A DNA stretch of 64,000 bases from JAVVHH01 sp964235765 (GCA_964235765.1 CAXSDH010000006.1:22617-86616), one strand, 5' to 3'. Shown: positions 16,005 to 25,211, counted from the first letter of the stretch. Numbers and translations: made by a program. Notes: generated from the sequence alone by a model not told the origin.

Positions 16005-17110
16005 GCGCGGAAGCGGAGCGGGCTGAGCGCCGCCATGTCGATGCCGGGCACGGTGTCGCCCATGGCGCAAGCGGCGGCGATGCGGCCCACGGCGGGGGCA
16101 AGCATGAATCCATGGCCCGACAGCCCGTTGGCGCAGATGAAGCCGGCTACCTCCGGCGCCGGCCCGACAATGCCGACATGGTCAGGCGACATCTCGACCA
16201 GGCCGGTCCAGGCGTCGAGCAGCCGCGCGCCGCGCAACGCCGGGATGCGGCGGGCGGCGATGGCGAGCACCTCGGGCCAGAACGCCTCGTCCACGTCGAG
16301 GTGCTCGCCTTCCGCGCCGGCCTGGCGCATGCCGAGCAGCATGCCGCCGGCTTCCTCGGCCGCGAACAAGGTGGTGCTTGGCTCGACCAGCACCGGACGG
16401 CCCGGCGTCAACCCGGGCAGCGGCGCGGTGACGAACTGGTGCATGCGGGTCGCGCGCACCGGCAGGTCCAGCCCCACCATGCCGGCGACCGCGGCGGCGT
16501 GGGGGCCAGCCGCATTGATCACAACGGATGTTCCGATGCGCTCCCCGGCGGCAGTGACGCCCGTGACCCGCCCGTCGTGCACATGCACGGCTTCGACTTC
16601 GGTGTTCTCCCGGATCGTGACGCCCCGGGCACGAAGGCGCCGCGCGAGGCCAGCGATGGCGCCAGATGGGGCAGCGCGCCCATCCGTTGGGCAGATCGTG
16701 CCGGCGAGGACGCCGCACAGATCCACCTCCGGCACCAAATCGGCGATGCCGGATGGCGTCAGCATGCGGCTGGGCGCGCCGCAGGCCTGCTGCAGCGCGA
16801 CTTGGCGCTCGGCCGCCTCGGCCGCCTCGGCAGTGGTGAGCAGGTAAAGGTAGCCGACCTGGTTGAAGCCAATCTGCGCTTCGAACCTGGCGTCGAAGTC
16901 ATGCCAGAAGGCGACCGACTCGACCGCCATGCGCACTTCGACCTCGCGGGCGAACTGCTGCCGGATGCCGCCCGAGGCGCGACCGGTAGAGCCGGCGCCG
17001 GCCGTGGCGCGCTCGAGCACCAGGATGTCCTCGCAGCCGCGCTCCAGCAGGAAGAACGCGGTGCACAGGCCGATCACGCCGCCGCCGACGACGACAATGG
17101 GGGCGTTCAT
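16001..17110 (-). CDS. FAD-dependent amine/amino acid oxidoreductase (DAO family)
   Basis: 369 residues. The N-terminal dinucleotide motif GGGVIGLCTAFFLLERG (about 8-24) ends with a Glu for ribose binding (LERA). SGGIRQQFA is the flavin-contact loop of the sarcosine oxidase beta/glycine oxidase group, and FICANGLSGHGFMLAPAVG near the C-terminus is the second FAD motif. Members oxidise N-methyl or D-amino acids, releasing an aldehyde or keto acid. The gene overlaps both neighbours by four bases. It is probably cytoplasmic. Together with the transporter it suggests oxidation of an imported amine. Confidence 0.9.
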   Translation of the reverse strand: MNAPIVVVGGGVIGLCTAFFLLERGCEDILVLERATAGAGSTGRASGGIRQQFAREVEVRMAVESVAFWHDFDARFEAQIGFNQVGYLYLLTTAEAAEAAERQVALQQACGAPSRMLTPSGIADLVPEVDLCGVLAGTICPTDGRAAPSGAIAGLARRLRARGVTIRENTEVEAVHVHDGRVTGVTAAGERIGTSVVINAAGPHAAAVAGMVGLDLPVRATRMHQFVTAPLPGLTPGRPVLVEPSTTLFAAEEAGGMLLGMRQAGAEGEHLDVDEAFWPEVLAIAARRIPALRGARLLDAWTGLVEMSPDHVGIVGPAPEVAGFICANGLSGHGFMLAPAVGRIAAACAMGDTVPGIDMAALSPLRFRA

Positions 17111-18669
17111 TCGGCGGCCGGGGACATGGCGTGCACGACGGTGTCGGCCGCATGCGGGTCAAGCGGCGTCACGTCGAGGTCCACCTCGTCATACGCCTGC
17201 ATCGTCAGCAGGTGCGAGGCCTGGTCCTGCAGCCACAGAGTACGGGTGATGCCGGTCAGCATGCGTTGCAGGCCGTACTTCATGCCGGTGAGCGATGCGC
17301 CGGAATAGCCGACGCTCGCGGTGGCGCTGTAGGTGAAGTTGTGGATGTGGGCCAGGAACGGCGCAGTGCCGGGCTCGCGCTCGGTGAAGGACAGGTCGGC
17401 GGCGAGGTATGGGAAGGCGGCGACGGTGGCGTTCTCCTCGCCAGGCGGCGGCGTGAAGCGGTCCTGCCATAGTGCGATGCGGTCGGCGAAGGCGGCCAGT
17501 TCCGGGCGGCGGCGGACGTCGATGACGTAGCCCGTGCCCAGCACCAGGAAGTCCACCTGCTCGACGGCGCCGTCGCTGGCGCAAAGGCGGATCGCGTCGT
17601 TGTCCATGGTGGCGCCATGCCAGGTCACGCCCTTCCGCAGGCGGTAGTTGTCGAACGCGGCGCAGCGGTTGATGCCGTCCTGGGTGGGCGGGCCGCTGCG
17701 GAGGAACAGGATCCGCATCCAGCGCCATCGCGTCAGGTCGTCCATGTCGGCGAAGTGGCGCAGGAACCCGGCTTTCTCCATCCAGCGCGCCGGGTTGACG
17801 TTGGGGATGGACGGGCGGCGCATATACTGCGTCACCTGGGCCGCCCCGGCCTCCAGCAGCGCGCCGGCGGTGTCGAACGCGGACGCGCCGGCGCCAAGGA
17901 TCGCCACGCGTTTGTCGCGCAGGCCCGCCACGTCGAACACCCAGTTGGTATGGGCATAACGGTCGCTCGGGATGGCGGCGAGATCGAGGTCGGGCAGGCG
18001 CCAGTCGCCGTTGCCCTCGATGCCGGTGGCCAGCACGATCTTGCGCGCCCAGACCGGCGCGGAGAGCCCACCGGAGCCGGTGGCGCGCAGGCAGACGCGG
18101 AACAGCTCGTCCACGGGGTCGATGCGGGCGATCTCGGTATGGTTGCTGACGGAAAGGCCGAGCGTGGCGCGGTACCAGTCCAGGTAGTCCTGCCAGGTTT
18201 GCCGTGGATACTTGCCGAGCGCCTCCCACGCGGCCTCTCCGAAGCGAGCGGTGTAGTAGGCGCGGGGCGTGAGCGACGAGACGCCGAGATCCGGCCCGGT
18301 GACGTGCTTGGGCGAGCGGAAGGTGAGCATGCGCGCATAGGTGACCCAGGGACCTTCCTGGCCCGGCGCGGCCCGGTCGACAACAAGGATGTTGTCCACC
18401 TTTTCGCGCCGCAGCGCGAAGGCGGTGGCCAGGCCGCCCTGCCCGGCGCCCACGACGAGCACGTCGAACACGTGCTCGCCATCCGGGCCCCTCCGCGGCG
18501 TGACCCAGGGCAGCAAAGGGTAGTCGAGCGCTTGCAGGTCGGCGGCGACGCGGGCGGACAGCGCGGCAAGCCGGGCCTCGGCGTCCGGCAGCGCCCGCAC
18601 GTCCAGCCCGGCGCGGGGGTCGAGCCGGGACAGCTCGGTGCGTGTGATGGCGGGTTGGCCTTCGGTCAT
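17107..18669 (-). CDS. flavin-containing monooxygenase-like NAD(P)/FAD-binding protein
   Basis: 520 residues. After about 65 residues comes the FAD motif VVGAGQGGLATAFALRR, and a second Rossmann motif ILGAGASAFDTAGALLEAG sits near residue 255, the layout of FMO/Baeyer-Villiger or N-hydroxylating monooxygenases. LVLGTGYVID is the usual FMO-type C-terminal motif. Such enzymes use NADPH and O2 to oxygenate N, S or carbonyl groups. It is the first gene of the minus-strand operon running to 14185 and is divergent from livJ, with 113 bases between starts. The start ATG at 18669 lacks a strong ribosome-binding site. Confidence 0.88.
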   Translation of the reverse strand: MTEGQPAITRTELSRLDPRAGLDVRALPDAEARLAALSARVAADLQALDYPLLPWVTPRRGPDGEHVFDVLVVGAGQGGLATAFALRREKVDNILVVDRAAPGQEGPWVTYARMLTFRSPKHVTGPDLGVSSLTPRAYYTARFGEAAWEALGKYPRQTWQDYLDWYRATLGLSVSNHTEIARIDPVDELFRVCLRATGSGGLSAPVWARKIVLATGIEGNGDWRLPDLDLAAIPSDRYAHTNWVFDVAGLRDKRVAILGAGASAFDTAGALLEAGAAQVTQYMRRPSIPNVNPARWMEKAGFLRHFADMDDLTRWRWMRILFLRSGPPTQDGINRCAAFDNYRLRKGVTWHGATMDNDAIRLCASDGAVEQVDFLVLGTGYVIDVRRRPELAAFADRIALWQDRFTPPPGEENATVAAFPYLAADLSFTEREPGTAPFLAHIHNFTYSATASVGYSGASLTGMKYGLQRMLTGITRTLWLQDQASHLLTMQAYDEVDLDVTPLDPHAADTVVHAMSPAAE

Positions 18670-18694
18670 GCAGGGCGGCGTTGTCGAGTCATCC

Positions 18695-18749
18695 GGCGCT
18701 GCAAATGCAAGCGCCGAGCCAAGCCGGAGTGGCCTCCATCTTGCTTGCA
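18695..18749. promoter_or_regulatory. candidate operator region between divergent operons
   Basis: GGCGCT (18695-18700) and AGCGCC (18710-18715) form an inverted repeat with a nine-base spacer. TGCAAGC (18706-18712) and GCTTGCA (18743-18749) form a second inverted pair. They lie in the 113-base gap between the monooxygenase operon and livJ and could bind a shared regulator. No regulator gene is adjacent. Confidence 0.3.
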
Positions 18750-18782
18750 AAACCGAGGCAGCAATGGACGGGATCACAAGGC

Positions 18783-19949
18783 ATGGCAGGGTTGACGCGG
18801 CGAGTGCTGATGGGAAGTGCGGCGGCGCTGAGCGCGCCGATGGTGGCGCGGGCGGCGGGCCCGTTGCTGATCGCGGTGGCGACACCGATGACCGGGTCGT
18901 CGGGCGCGATGGGGCAGAACGGCAACCGCGGCGCCGAGATCGCGACGGCTGCGATCAACGCCCAAGGCGGCATCGGCGGACGACCGGTGAAGTTCGAGCT
19001 GTTCGACGACAAGGGGTCCCCGCGTGATGCGGCGACGGTGGCGCAGCGCATCGCGGGCGAGGAAGACAAGTATTTCGCGGTAGCCGGCCACGTGAACAGC
19101 TCGGCAACGCTGGCGGCCATGCCGATCTACAGCGAGGCGGAGACGCCCGTGCTGTGCCCCTCCTCCTCCAACCCGACGATTACGGAGCAGGGGTGGAAGA
19201 ACTTCCTGCGGCTGACCGGGCGGGACGACTACGGGGCGCAGGAGTATTCCGGCTTCATGATCAACAACATGAAAAAGCGGAAGCTGGGCATCCTGTTCGT
19301 CAACAACGATTTCGGCCGCGGCCTGCGGAACGAGGTGGTCAAGGCGGTGGCCGTGCTGGGCGGCACCATGGCGGCGGAAGGGACCTTCACGCCCAACCAG
19401 GACCGCGACTTCCAGCCGATCATCACCCAGATGAAGGCGGCCGGCGTCGAAGGCGTCATGCTGATGACGGAGTACACCGAGGGCGGCCTGTTCCTGGCGC
19501 AAGCCAAGGATCTCGGCCTGGCTGGCCTGCCGATCGTCGGGCCGGATTCAAACCTCTACGAAAAGTACATCGAGCTGGCGCTGGGCAATGCGGAGGGCAC
19601 CTACGTGCTGGCCGCCTACGACCCCTATGGCAAAAGCCCGCTGACACAGCAGTTCATCGCCGACTACCGCGCCAAGTACAACGTGCTGGCCTCGCAGGTC
19701 GCGGTGTTCACGCACGACATCTTCTGGATCATCAAGCAGGCCGTGGAGAAGCACGGCGCGACGCGGGCCAACCTGATCGACACGGTCAAGGGCATGACGT
19801 TCGCAGGCGTCGGCGGCGATTACGCGTGGACGGCGAAGGGCGACACCAAGAACCGGCCGCACTACGTGCTGCAGGTCAAGGGCGGGCAGTTCGTGTCCAC
19901 CGGCATCCGCATCGACGAAAGCGGGCTGGAAAGCCTGCGGAAGACCTGA
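18783..19949 (+). CDS. branched-chain amino acid-type ABC substrate-binding protein (LivJ family)
   Basis: 388 residues with a Tat-like or Sec signal (GLTRRVLMGSAAALSAPMVARA, cleavage near 24). The mature protein is a type I, LIV-binding fold: VATPMTGSSGAMGQNGNRGAEIA, then AVAGHVNSSATLAAMPIYSE and FVNNDFGRGLRNE. It captures a small amino acid-like or amide ligand in the periplasm for the membrane complex encoded by the next four genes. The ATG at 18783 is the start that gives a normal signal. The ligand is not predictable from sequence; the downstream FAD oxidase suggests an amine or D/N-alkyl amino acid. Confidence 0.9.
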   Translation: MAGLTRRVLMGSAAALSAPMVARAAGPLLIAVATPMTGSSGAMGQNGNRGAEIATAAINAQGGIGGRPVKFELFDDKGSPRDAATVAQRIAGEEDKYFAVAGHVNSSATLAAMPIYSEAETPVLCPSSSNPTITEQGWKNFLRLTGRDDYGAQEYSGFMINNMKKRKLGILFVNNDFGRGLRNEVVKAVAVLGGTMAAEGTFTPNQDRDFQPIITQMKAAGVEGVMLMTEYTEGGLFLAQAKDLGLAGLPIVGPDSNLYEKYIELALGNAEGTYVLAAYDPYGKSPLTQQFIADYRAKYNVLASQVAVFTHDIFWIIKQAVEKHGATRANLIDTVKGMTFAGVGGDYAWTAKGDTKNRPHYVLQVKGGQFVSTGIRIDESGLESLRKT

Positions 19950-19951
19950 GC

Positions 19952-20833
19952 TTGACTGCGGCCTACCTGCTGGCCCAGCTCGTGAACGGGCTTGCGGTCG
20001 GCAGCGTGTATGCGTTGATCGGCGTCGGCTACAGCATGGTCTATACCGTCCTCTACCTCATCAACTTCGCCCATGGCGACGTCGTCATGTTCGGCACGAT
20101 GTCCGCCCTGGCGCTGATCGGCATGGGGGTGCCGCCGGCGCTGGCGCTTGGCGGTGGCTGCCTGGTCGGCGCGGCGCTGGGCGTCATCGTGGAGCGGGTG
20201 GCCTACCGCCCGGTGCGGCATGCGCCGCGCACGGTGCCGATGATCAGCGCGCTGGGCGCGGGCCTCGTGATCAGCGCAGTGGCGCAGGGCATCTGGGGGC
20301 CGGACGTGATGAGCTTCCCGCAGATGATCCCGCGCGGCTCCGTGGAGCTGGCCGGCGTGACGCTCCCGGTGCAGCCGCTCGTCATCCTGTTGTTGGCCGG
20401 CGTGCTGGTGGCGGCGGCGTCGGTCGTGCTGGAGTTCACCCGCTGGGGCCGGGCGACGCGTTGCGTTTGCCAGGACCTGGTGGCGGCGGAGCTGATGGGC
20501 ATCCCGGTGAACCGGTTGATCCCGGCGATCTACGCGACGGGCGGGCTGATCGGGGTCGCCGGGTGTTCGCTGTTCGCGATGTACTTCAACGCGGTCTGGG
20601 TGCAGATGGGCGCGCTGGCCACGACAAAGGCTTGGGCGGCGGCGATGCTGGGCGGCGTGGGCAACTTTTATGGCGCCTTCGTGGGCGGGTTGCTGCTGGG
20701 GGTGGCGGAGGCCGCGGCGGTGACGGGGTTCGGCTCGCTCTACAAGGACGGGGCGAGCCTGGCCATCATCGTGCTCGTGCTGCTGGTGCGGCCAAACGGG
20801 CTGTTCGGTACACCCGCGACGCAGCGGTCCTGA
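19952..20833 (+). CDS. livH: branched-chain amino acid-type ABC permease LivH
   Basis: 293 residues, about eight transmembrane helices. It begins LTAAYLLAQLVNGLAVGSVYALIGVGYSMVY, the standard LivH opening, followed by INFAHGDVVMFG. The EAA-type loop is near CVCQDLVAAELMGIPVNR. The start is a TTG at 19952, two bases after the livJ stop. The TGA is shared with the livM start (TGATG at 20831-20835), so the two permeases are translationally coupled and form the channel heterodimer. Confidence 0.93.
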   Translation: MTAAYLLAQLVNGLAVGSVYALIGVGYSMVYTVLYLINFAHGDVVMFGTMSALALIGMGVPPALALGGGCLVGAALGVIVERVAYRPVRHAPRTVPMISALGAGLVISAVAQGIWGPDVMSFPQMIPRGSVELAGVTLPVQPLVILLLAGVLVAAASVVLEFTRWGRATRCVCQDLVAAELMGIPVNRLIPAIYATGGLIGVAGCSLFAMYFNAVWVQMGALATTKAWAAAMLGGVGNFYGAFVGGLLLGVAEAAAVTGFGSLYKDGASLAIIVLVLLVRPNGLFGTPATQRS

Positions 20834-21858
20834 TGCAGGCCCTGATGCAGGCATGGACGACGGTCGGCCGCCCGCTGCTGCTCGTCGCGGCCGCAGCCGC
20901 GGCGATGCTGGTGGTGCCGTCCCTGGTCGCGAGCCGCTATTGGCTCCATGTCATCAACCTGTCGCTGATCTACGTGCCGCTGGCGATCGGGGCCAACCTG
21001 ATCACCGGCTATTGCGGCATGGTCAGCATGGGGCAGGCCGCGTTCTTCGGCCTCGGCGCCTACACGTCGGCGCTGTTGACCATGCGGCTTGGGCTGCCCT
21101 GGCCCGCAGGGTTCGCCTGTGCCGGGATGATGGCGGGCGGGGCGGGGATGCTGCTCGCGCTGCCATGCCTGCGGGTGCGGAGCGACTTCCTGTCGCTGAT
21201 CACGATCGCCTTCAACCAGATGTTCGTGGTCGTGGCGAATGCCTGGATGGAGCTGACGCACGGGCCGATGGGTCTGCCGCAGGTGCCGCGCATCAGCCTG
21301 TTCGGCTGGACGGCGCGGACGGAGGCGGACATTTTCCTCGTCACCTCCAGCGTTGCCGCCCTCTCGGCCTGGGCGGCGCAGCGGATCACGGCCGGGCCGG
21401 TCGGACGGGCGTGGGAAATGGTGCGCGACGACGAGATCGCGGCGCGTGCGCTGGGCGTCGACGTGGTGTGGGCCAAGGTGCGGGCGTTCGGCGCCGGATG
21501 CTTCCTGGCGGGGCTCTCGGGCAGCGTGTTCGCGCACTCGTTGCGGCTGGTGGTGCCAGACGCCTTCCTGCTGGAGGAGTCGCTGATCATCATGCAGATG
21601 GCGATCCTCGGCGGTCTGGCGAGCATTCCCGGCTCCGTGCTCGGGGCGTTCCTCATGATCGGGCTGCCGGAGGCGCTGCGCTCCAGCGAGCCATGGCTGC
21701 TCACCTATCGGCCCGGCATTTTCGGCGCCATGCTGGTCGCGCTGATGATCTGGCGGCCGCAGGGCATCCTGGGCGCCCGCCGGGCCGCCCCGCCGGTGCT
21801 GCGGTCCGTATCGGACTCGCTGCGCCGCGCGCTGCGGCTCCGGCCGCTCGCGTCGTGA
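20833..21858 (+). CDS. livM: branched-chain amino acid-type ABC permease LivM
   Basis: 341 residues, eight to nine transmembrane helices. Recognisable LivM blocks are GYCGMVSMGQAAFFGLGAY, the EAA-like loop VRDDEIAARALGVDVVWAKV, and AILGGLASIPGSVLGAF near the C-terminus. It pairs with LivH. The start ATG at 20833 is inside the livH stop. A basic, Arg-rich tail of about 25 residues ends the protein. Confidence 0.94.
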   Translation: MQALMQAWTTVGRPLLLVAAAAAAMLVVPSLVASRYWLHVINLSLIYVPLAIGANLITGYCGMVSMGQAAFFGLGAYTSALLTMRLGLPWPAGFACAGMMAGGAGMLLALPCLRVRSDFLSLITIAFNQMFVVVANAWMELTHGPMGLPQVPRISLFGWTARTEADIFLVTSSVAALSAWAAQRITAGPVGRAWEMVRDDEIAARALGVDVVWAKVRAFGAGCFLAGLSGSVFAHSLRLVVPDAFLLEESLIIMQMAILGGLASIPGSVLGAFLMIGLPEALRSSEPWLLTYRPGIFGAMLVALMIWRPQGILGARRAAPPVLRSVSDSLRRALRLRPLAS

Positions 21859-21868
21859 GCGCCGCGCC

Positions 21869-22639
21869 GTGATCCTGGAAGCGCGCGGCATCCGCAAGCA
21901 GTTCGGCGGCGTCGCGGCGCTGGACGGCGTGTCGCTGGGCGTCCGGGCGGGCGAGATCCTCGGCATCATGGGCCCGAACGGCAGCGGCAAGACGACGCTG
22001 TTCAACGTGCTGACCGGCCTCGAACGGGCTGGGGCGGGCGAGGTGCGGGTCGATGGCCGGGTGGTGACGGGATTGAAGCCGCATCGCATCGCCCGGCTCG
22101 GCGTGGCGCGCAGCTTCCAGAACCTGCGCCTGTTCCCCGGCATGACCACCACGGACAACGTGCTGTGCGGGGCGCACCAACGGGAAGACTCGTCGATGCT
22201 GCGCTCGTTGCTGCCGATGCCGGGCAGGGCGCGGCAGGAAGCCACCGCCAGGGCGGAAGCGGAGCAACTGCTGCGCGAGGTCGGGCTGGGCGACAGGATC
22301 GGCGTGTATGCCTCGGCACTGTCCTACGGCCAGACAAAGCGGCTGGAACTTGCCCGGGCGCTGAACACGCGGCCGCGCGTGCTGTTGCTGGACGAGCCCA
22401 CGGCCGGGATGAACGACGCGCAGGCGGCCGAGCTGCTGGCGCTGGTGCGCAGGCTGCACCGCACCCGCAAGCTGACCCTGGTGGTCATCGAGCACAACGT
22501 CCCGGCGCTCACGTGGCTCGCGGACCGCATTGTGGTGATGGATAGCGGCCGGGTGCTGGTGGACGCGGCGCCGGAGGTGGCGGTTTCGGACCCGCGGGTG
22601 ATCGAGGCCTATCTCGGCCGCGACGCGGTGGCGGCCTGA
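21869..22639 (+). CDS. livG: branched-chain amino acid-type ABC ATPase LivG
   Basis: 256 residues. Walker A GPNGSGKTT (about 34-42), Q-loop at SFQNLRLFPGMT, signature ALSYGQTKRLELARALN with SYGQ in place of LSGGQ (common in LivG), and Walker B VLLLDEPTAGMND are all present, as is the switch histidine in VVIEHNV. It hydrolyses ATP to power the LivHM channel. The start is GTG at 21869, ten bases after the livM stop. The stop overlaps livF as TGATG. Confidence 0.94.
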   Translation: MILEARGIRKQFGGVAALDGVSLGVRAGEILGIMGPNGSGKTTLFNVLTGLERAGAGEVRVDGRVVTGLKPHRIARLGVARSFQNLRLFPGMTTTDNVLCGAHQREDSSMLRSLLPMPGRARQEATARAEAEQLLREVGLGDRIGVYASALSYGQTKRLELARALNTRPRVLLLDEPTAGMNDAQAAELLALVRRLHRTRKLTLVVIEHNVPALTWLADRIVVMDSGRVLVDAAPEVAVSDPRVIEAYLGRDAVAA

Positions 22640-23400
22640 TGCTGGAGGTGGACCAGGTGTTCGCCGGCTATGGGCCGCGCGTGGTGCTGCACGGCCTTTC
22701 CGTGCGGCTCGCCGCCGGCGAGGCGATCGCGCTGATCGGGCACAATGGCACGGGCAAGAGCACGCTGCTGCGCTGCCTGTCCGGGCAGCTCGTACCGGTG
22801 GGCGGCACGATCCGGCTCGACGGCGCCTCCATCGCAGGCGCCGCGCCAAGCCGCATCGTGCGCCTCGGCGTGGTGCAGGTTCCGGCGGGGCGGCGGGTGT
22901 TTCCTCGCTTGTCGGTGCGGGAGAACCTGGACGCCGGGGCGTTTACCCGAACGGACCGGGCCGCCGCCGCCGCGGACCTTCAGGGATTGCTGGACCGCTT
23001 CCCCGTGCTCGGCCGCAAGCAGCGCATCGCGGCAGGGGTGCTGAGCGGCGGCGAACAGCAACTCCTGGCGATCGCGCGCGGGCTGATGGCCCGGCCGCGC
23101 GTGTTGATGGTGGATGAGCCGTCGCTCGGCCTTTCGCCGGTCATGGTGGACGAGGTGTTCGACGCGCTGGGCGCCCTGGTGCGGGACGGCATGGCGCTCG
23201 TGCTGGCCGAGCAGAACGTGCGCAAGGCGCTGCAGGTGACGCACCGGGCCTACGTGCTGGCGCAGGGCCGGGTGGCGGCGGAAAGCGACAGCCGCACCTT
23301 GCTGGACGATCCGGACATCCGCCGGTCCTATCTCGGCCTCGGCCAAGCCGCAGCGTTCGGAGCCCTGGTGGACGCGGCAGAACGAGCGGGTGCGGGGTGA
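22639..23400 (+). CDS. livF: branched-chain amino acid-type ABC ATPase LivF
   Basis: 253 residues. Walker A GHNGTGKST, Q-loop VVQVPAGRRVFPRL, signature LSGGEQQLLAIARGLM, Walker B VLMVDEPSLGLSP and a switch region VLAEQNV with Gln instead of His, which is usual for LivF. It partners LivG. It begins within the livG stop and its own stop overlaps the GTG start of the FAD oxidoreductase (GTGA at 23397-23400), so the oxidoreductase is coupled to the transporter. Confidence 0.94.
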   Translation: MLEVDQVFAGYGPRVVLHGLSVRLAAGEAIALIGHNGTGKSTLLRCLSGQLVPVGGTIRLDGASIAGAAPSRIVRLGVVQVPAGRRVFPRLSVRENLDAGAFTRTDRAAAAADLQGLLDRFPVLGRKQRIAAGVLSGGEQQLLAIARGLMARPRVLMVDEPSLGLSPVMVDEVFDALGALVRDGMALVLAEQNVRKALQVTHRAYVLAQGRVAAESDSRTLLDDPDIRRSYLGLGQAAAFGALVDAAERAGAG

Positions 23401-24503
23401 GTTTCGACGTATGCGTGGTCGGCGGCGGCATCCTGGGCGCCGCGACCGCGTATCGCCTGGCCCTGGCCGGCGCGCGGACGGTGCTGCTGGAGCGTGGCGG
23501 TTTCGGGCAGGAAGCCTCGGGGCTGAACGCCGGCACGCTGAACCTCGTGCACGAAAAGCCGGGCAACTTCGTGGATGTACCATTCCGCCTCGCGGCGCTG
23601 GAGGGATGGCGGACGCTTGCCGAGGAGCTGGACGAGGACCTGGAGGCGACAGTGGATGCGGGCGCGATGATCGTGGCCGAGTCGGAACCCGAGGCGGAGC
23701 GGCTCGGCGAGCTGAGGTCCGGTTATGACGACGCCGGTGTCCCGGTCGATCTGGTCGAGGGCACGGCGCTACGCGCCTTCGCGCCCTTCCTGGCGCCCGG
23801 CGTGCCGGCCGCACTGTTCTGTCCGCGCGGCGGCCACGCCGACCCGGGCCGCGCGGGGCCTGCCCTGGCCCGGGCAGCCGGGAGGCTTGGCGCTGCGCTT
23901 CGGCCCGGAACGGCGGCGATCCGCCTGGTGCGGGATGGCGCGGGGTGGCGCATCGGGAGCCATGATGATGTGGTAGTGGCCGCCTGCGTGGTGGTGACCG
24001 CCGGGCCATGGAGCGCGGCGCTGCTCGCGCCGTTCGGGATGACGCTGCCGCTACGGGTACGGTTCTTCCAAGCCTGCACCACTGTCCCGGCGCCACGCTT
24101 TCTGCCGTGCGGGGTGCGCCGGATCTCGGGTGGGTTGACGCTGAAGCAGGTCGGCTCCGGCGCCTGCGTAGTTGGCGGCGGCTGGCTGGGCGACAGCCGC
24201 TTTCCGCAAGCCGGGCGGTTGCGGCCGGAGACGTTGGCACAAAACCGGGCGGTCGCGGCCGCGGTGGTGCCGGGCGTGGCAGCGCTGCCGGTTGCGGCGG
24301 AATGGGGCGGCTATGACGGTTCCAGCGTGAGCGGCCGGCCGATCCTGGCCGCGGTGCCGGGCGCGCCCGGCCTGTTCGTCTCGACCGGCGCCAATGAAGG
24401 TTTCTGCCACGGCCCGCTGCTGGGCGCCATGACCGCGTCGCGGGTGCTGGGGCAAGGCTGGGCCGGGCCAGAGCCTGTGTGGGAAGCCGCAGTTCCGAAC
24501 TGA
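23397..24503 (+). CDS. FAD-dependent oxidoreductase (DAO family)
   Basis: 368 residues. The N-terminal motif VVGGGILGAATAYRLALAG (about 7-25) ends with LLERGG. GQEASGLNAGTLNL is the flavin loop, and GLFVSTGANEGFCHGPLLG near residue 330 is the C-terminal FAD motif. Members oxidise glycine, sarcosine, D-amino acids or glycerol-3-phosphate. The coupling to the Liv genes implies that it acts on the imported ligand (inference). It is a different subgroup from the DAO protein at 16001-17110. Confidence 0.88.
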   Translation: MSFDVCVVGGGILGAATAYRLALAGARTVLLERGGFGQEASGLNAGTLNLVHEKPGNFVDVPFRLAALEGWRTLAEELDEDLEATVDAGAMIVAESEPEAERLGELRSGYDDAGVPVDLVEGTALRAFAPFLAPGVPAALFCPRGGHADPGRAGPALARAAGRLGAALRPGTAAIRLVRDGAGWRIGSHDDVVVAACVVVTAGPWSAALLAPFGMTLPLRVRFFQACTTVPAPRFLPCGVRRISGGLTLKQVGSGACVVGGGWLGDSRFPQAGRLRPETLAQNRAVAAAVVPGVAALPVAAEWGGYDGSSVSGRPILAAVPGAPGLFVSTGANEGFCHGPLLGAMTASRVLGQGWAGPEPVWEAAVPN

Positions 24504-24517
24504 CCGCGCCGGCGACG

Positions 24518-24535
24518 TCCTCCGTTACGGGAGGA
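24518..24535. terminator. possible bidirectional terminator between convergent genes
   Basis: TCCTCC-GTTACG-GGAGGA makes a perfect six-pair stem with a six-base loop, placed between the convergent FAD oxidoreductase and GntR genes; the loop contains the GntR stop codon. No strong uridine tract follows on either strand. Confidence 0.35.
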
Positions 24536-25211
24536 TTAGGCCCGGCGTACCATCGCCCATATTGGTCAACAGGATCGAATTGCCGTCATCGATCGCGCGA
24601 TTGATCGCGGTCCGGACCGCGGCGCCGTCACCCCGTTCCAGCCCGGCCAGGATCGCATCGTAGTTGTGATGTCCGGCCGCCGCCGGCTGTTGTTGGGGGT
24701 ATAGGAAGTTCAGCGTCGGCCCGATCTGCAGCCACAGGCGCTCGATCATCTCCAGAAGCGCGGGCATGCGCGCCGCTTCGTAGAGGCCGAAGCGGAATGC
24801 TCGATTGAGCGCCAGCGCTGCCTCTGGGTCGGCGGCCATCTTGGCTGCCTGCAGCTTGTCGTTGATCGTTCGCAGCGCCGCGATCTCGGCGGCCTCGATC
24901 TGTTGCGTCGCCCGTTCCGCTGCAAGGCCCTCCAGTGCCCGCCGGATGTCCGCCAGCTCCATATAGCGGGCGGCGTCGAGCACCGGGACGCGGAAGGCTT
25001 GGGACGACATCGTCTCGAGTATGCTGCCGGCCACCAGCTTCAGCAGGGCCTCGCGGACGGGGGTGGGGCTCATGCCGAGGCGTGCCGCGAGCGGACGCGT
25101 GACCAGGCGTTCGCCGGGTCGCAGCCGCCCCTCCTGAATCGCCTGCTTGAGAGCGCGTTCCGCAAAGCCTGCAAGCCCGCCTTTTGGCGCAGGCGCCATG
25201 TCGTAAGGCAT
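24525..25211 (-). CDS. GntR-family transcriptional regulator (FCD domain)
   Basis: 228 residues. The N-terminal winged helix-turn-helix (about 15-80) contains the GntR core RLVTRPLAARLGMSPTPVREAL. The C-terminal all-helical FCD ligand-binding domain (about 90-215) has the metal-site pattern AFRFGLYEAA and the later GHHNYDAILAGL histidines. It probably represses the divergent operon until its inducer, a carboxylate or amino acid, is bound. GGAG lies eight bases before the ATG at 25211. A perfect 18-base palindrome in the shared promoter region (25278-25295) is its likely operator. Confidence 0.9.
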   Translation of the reverse strand: MPYDMAPAPKGGLAGFAERALKQAIQEGRLRPGERLVTRPLAARLGMSPTPVREALLKLVAGSILETMSSQAFRVPVLDAARYMELADIRRALEGLAAERATQQIEAAEIAALRTINDKLQAAKMAADPEAALALNRAFRFGLYEAARMPALLEMIERLWLQIGPTLNFLYPQQQPAAAGHHNYDAILAGLERGDGAAVRTAINRAIDDGNSILLTNMGDGTPGLILP

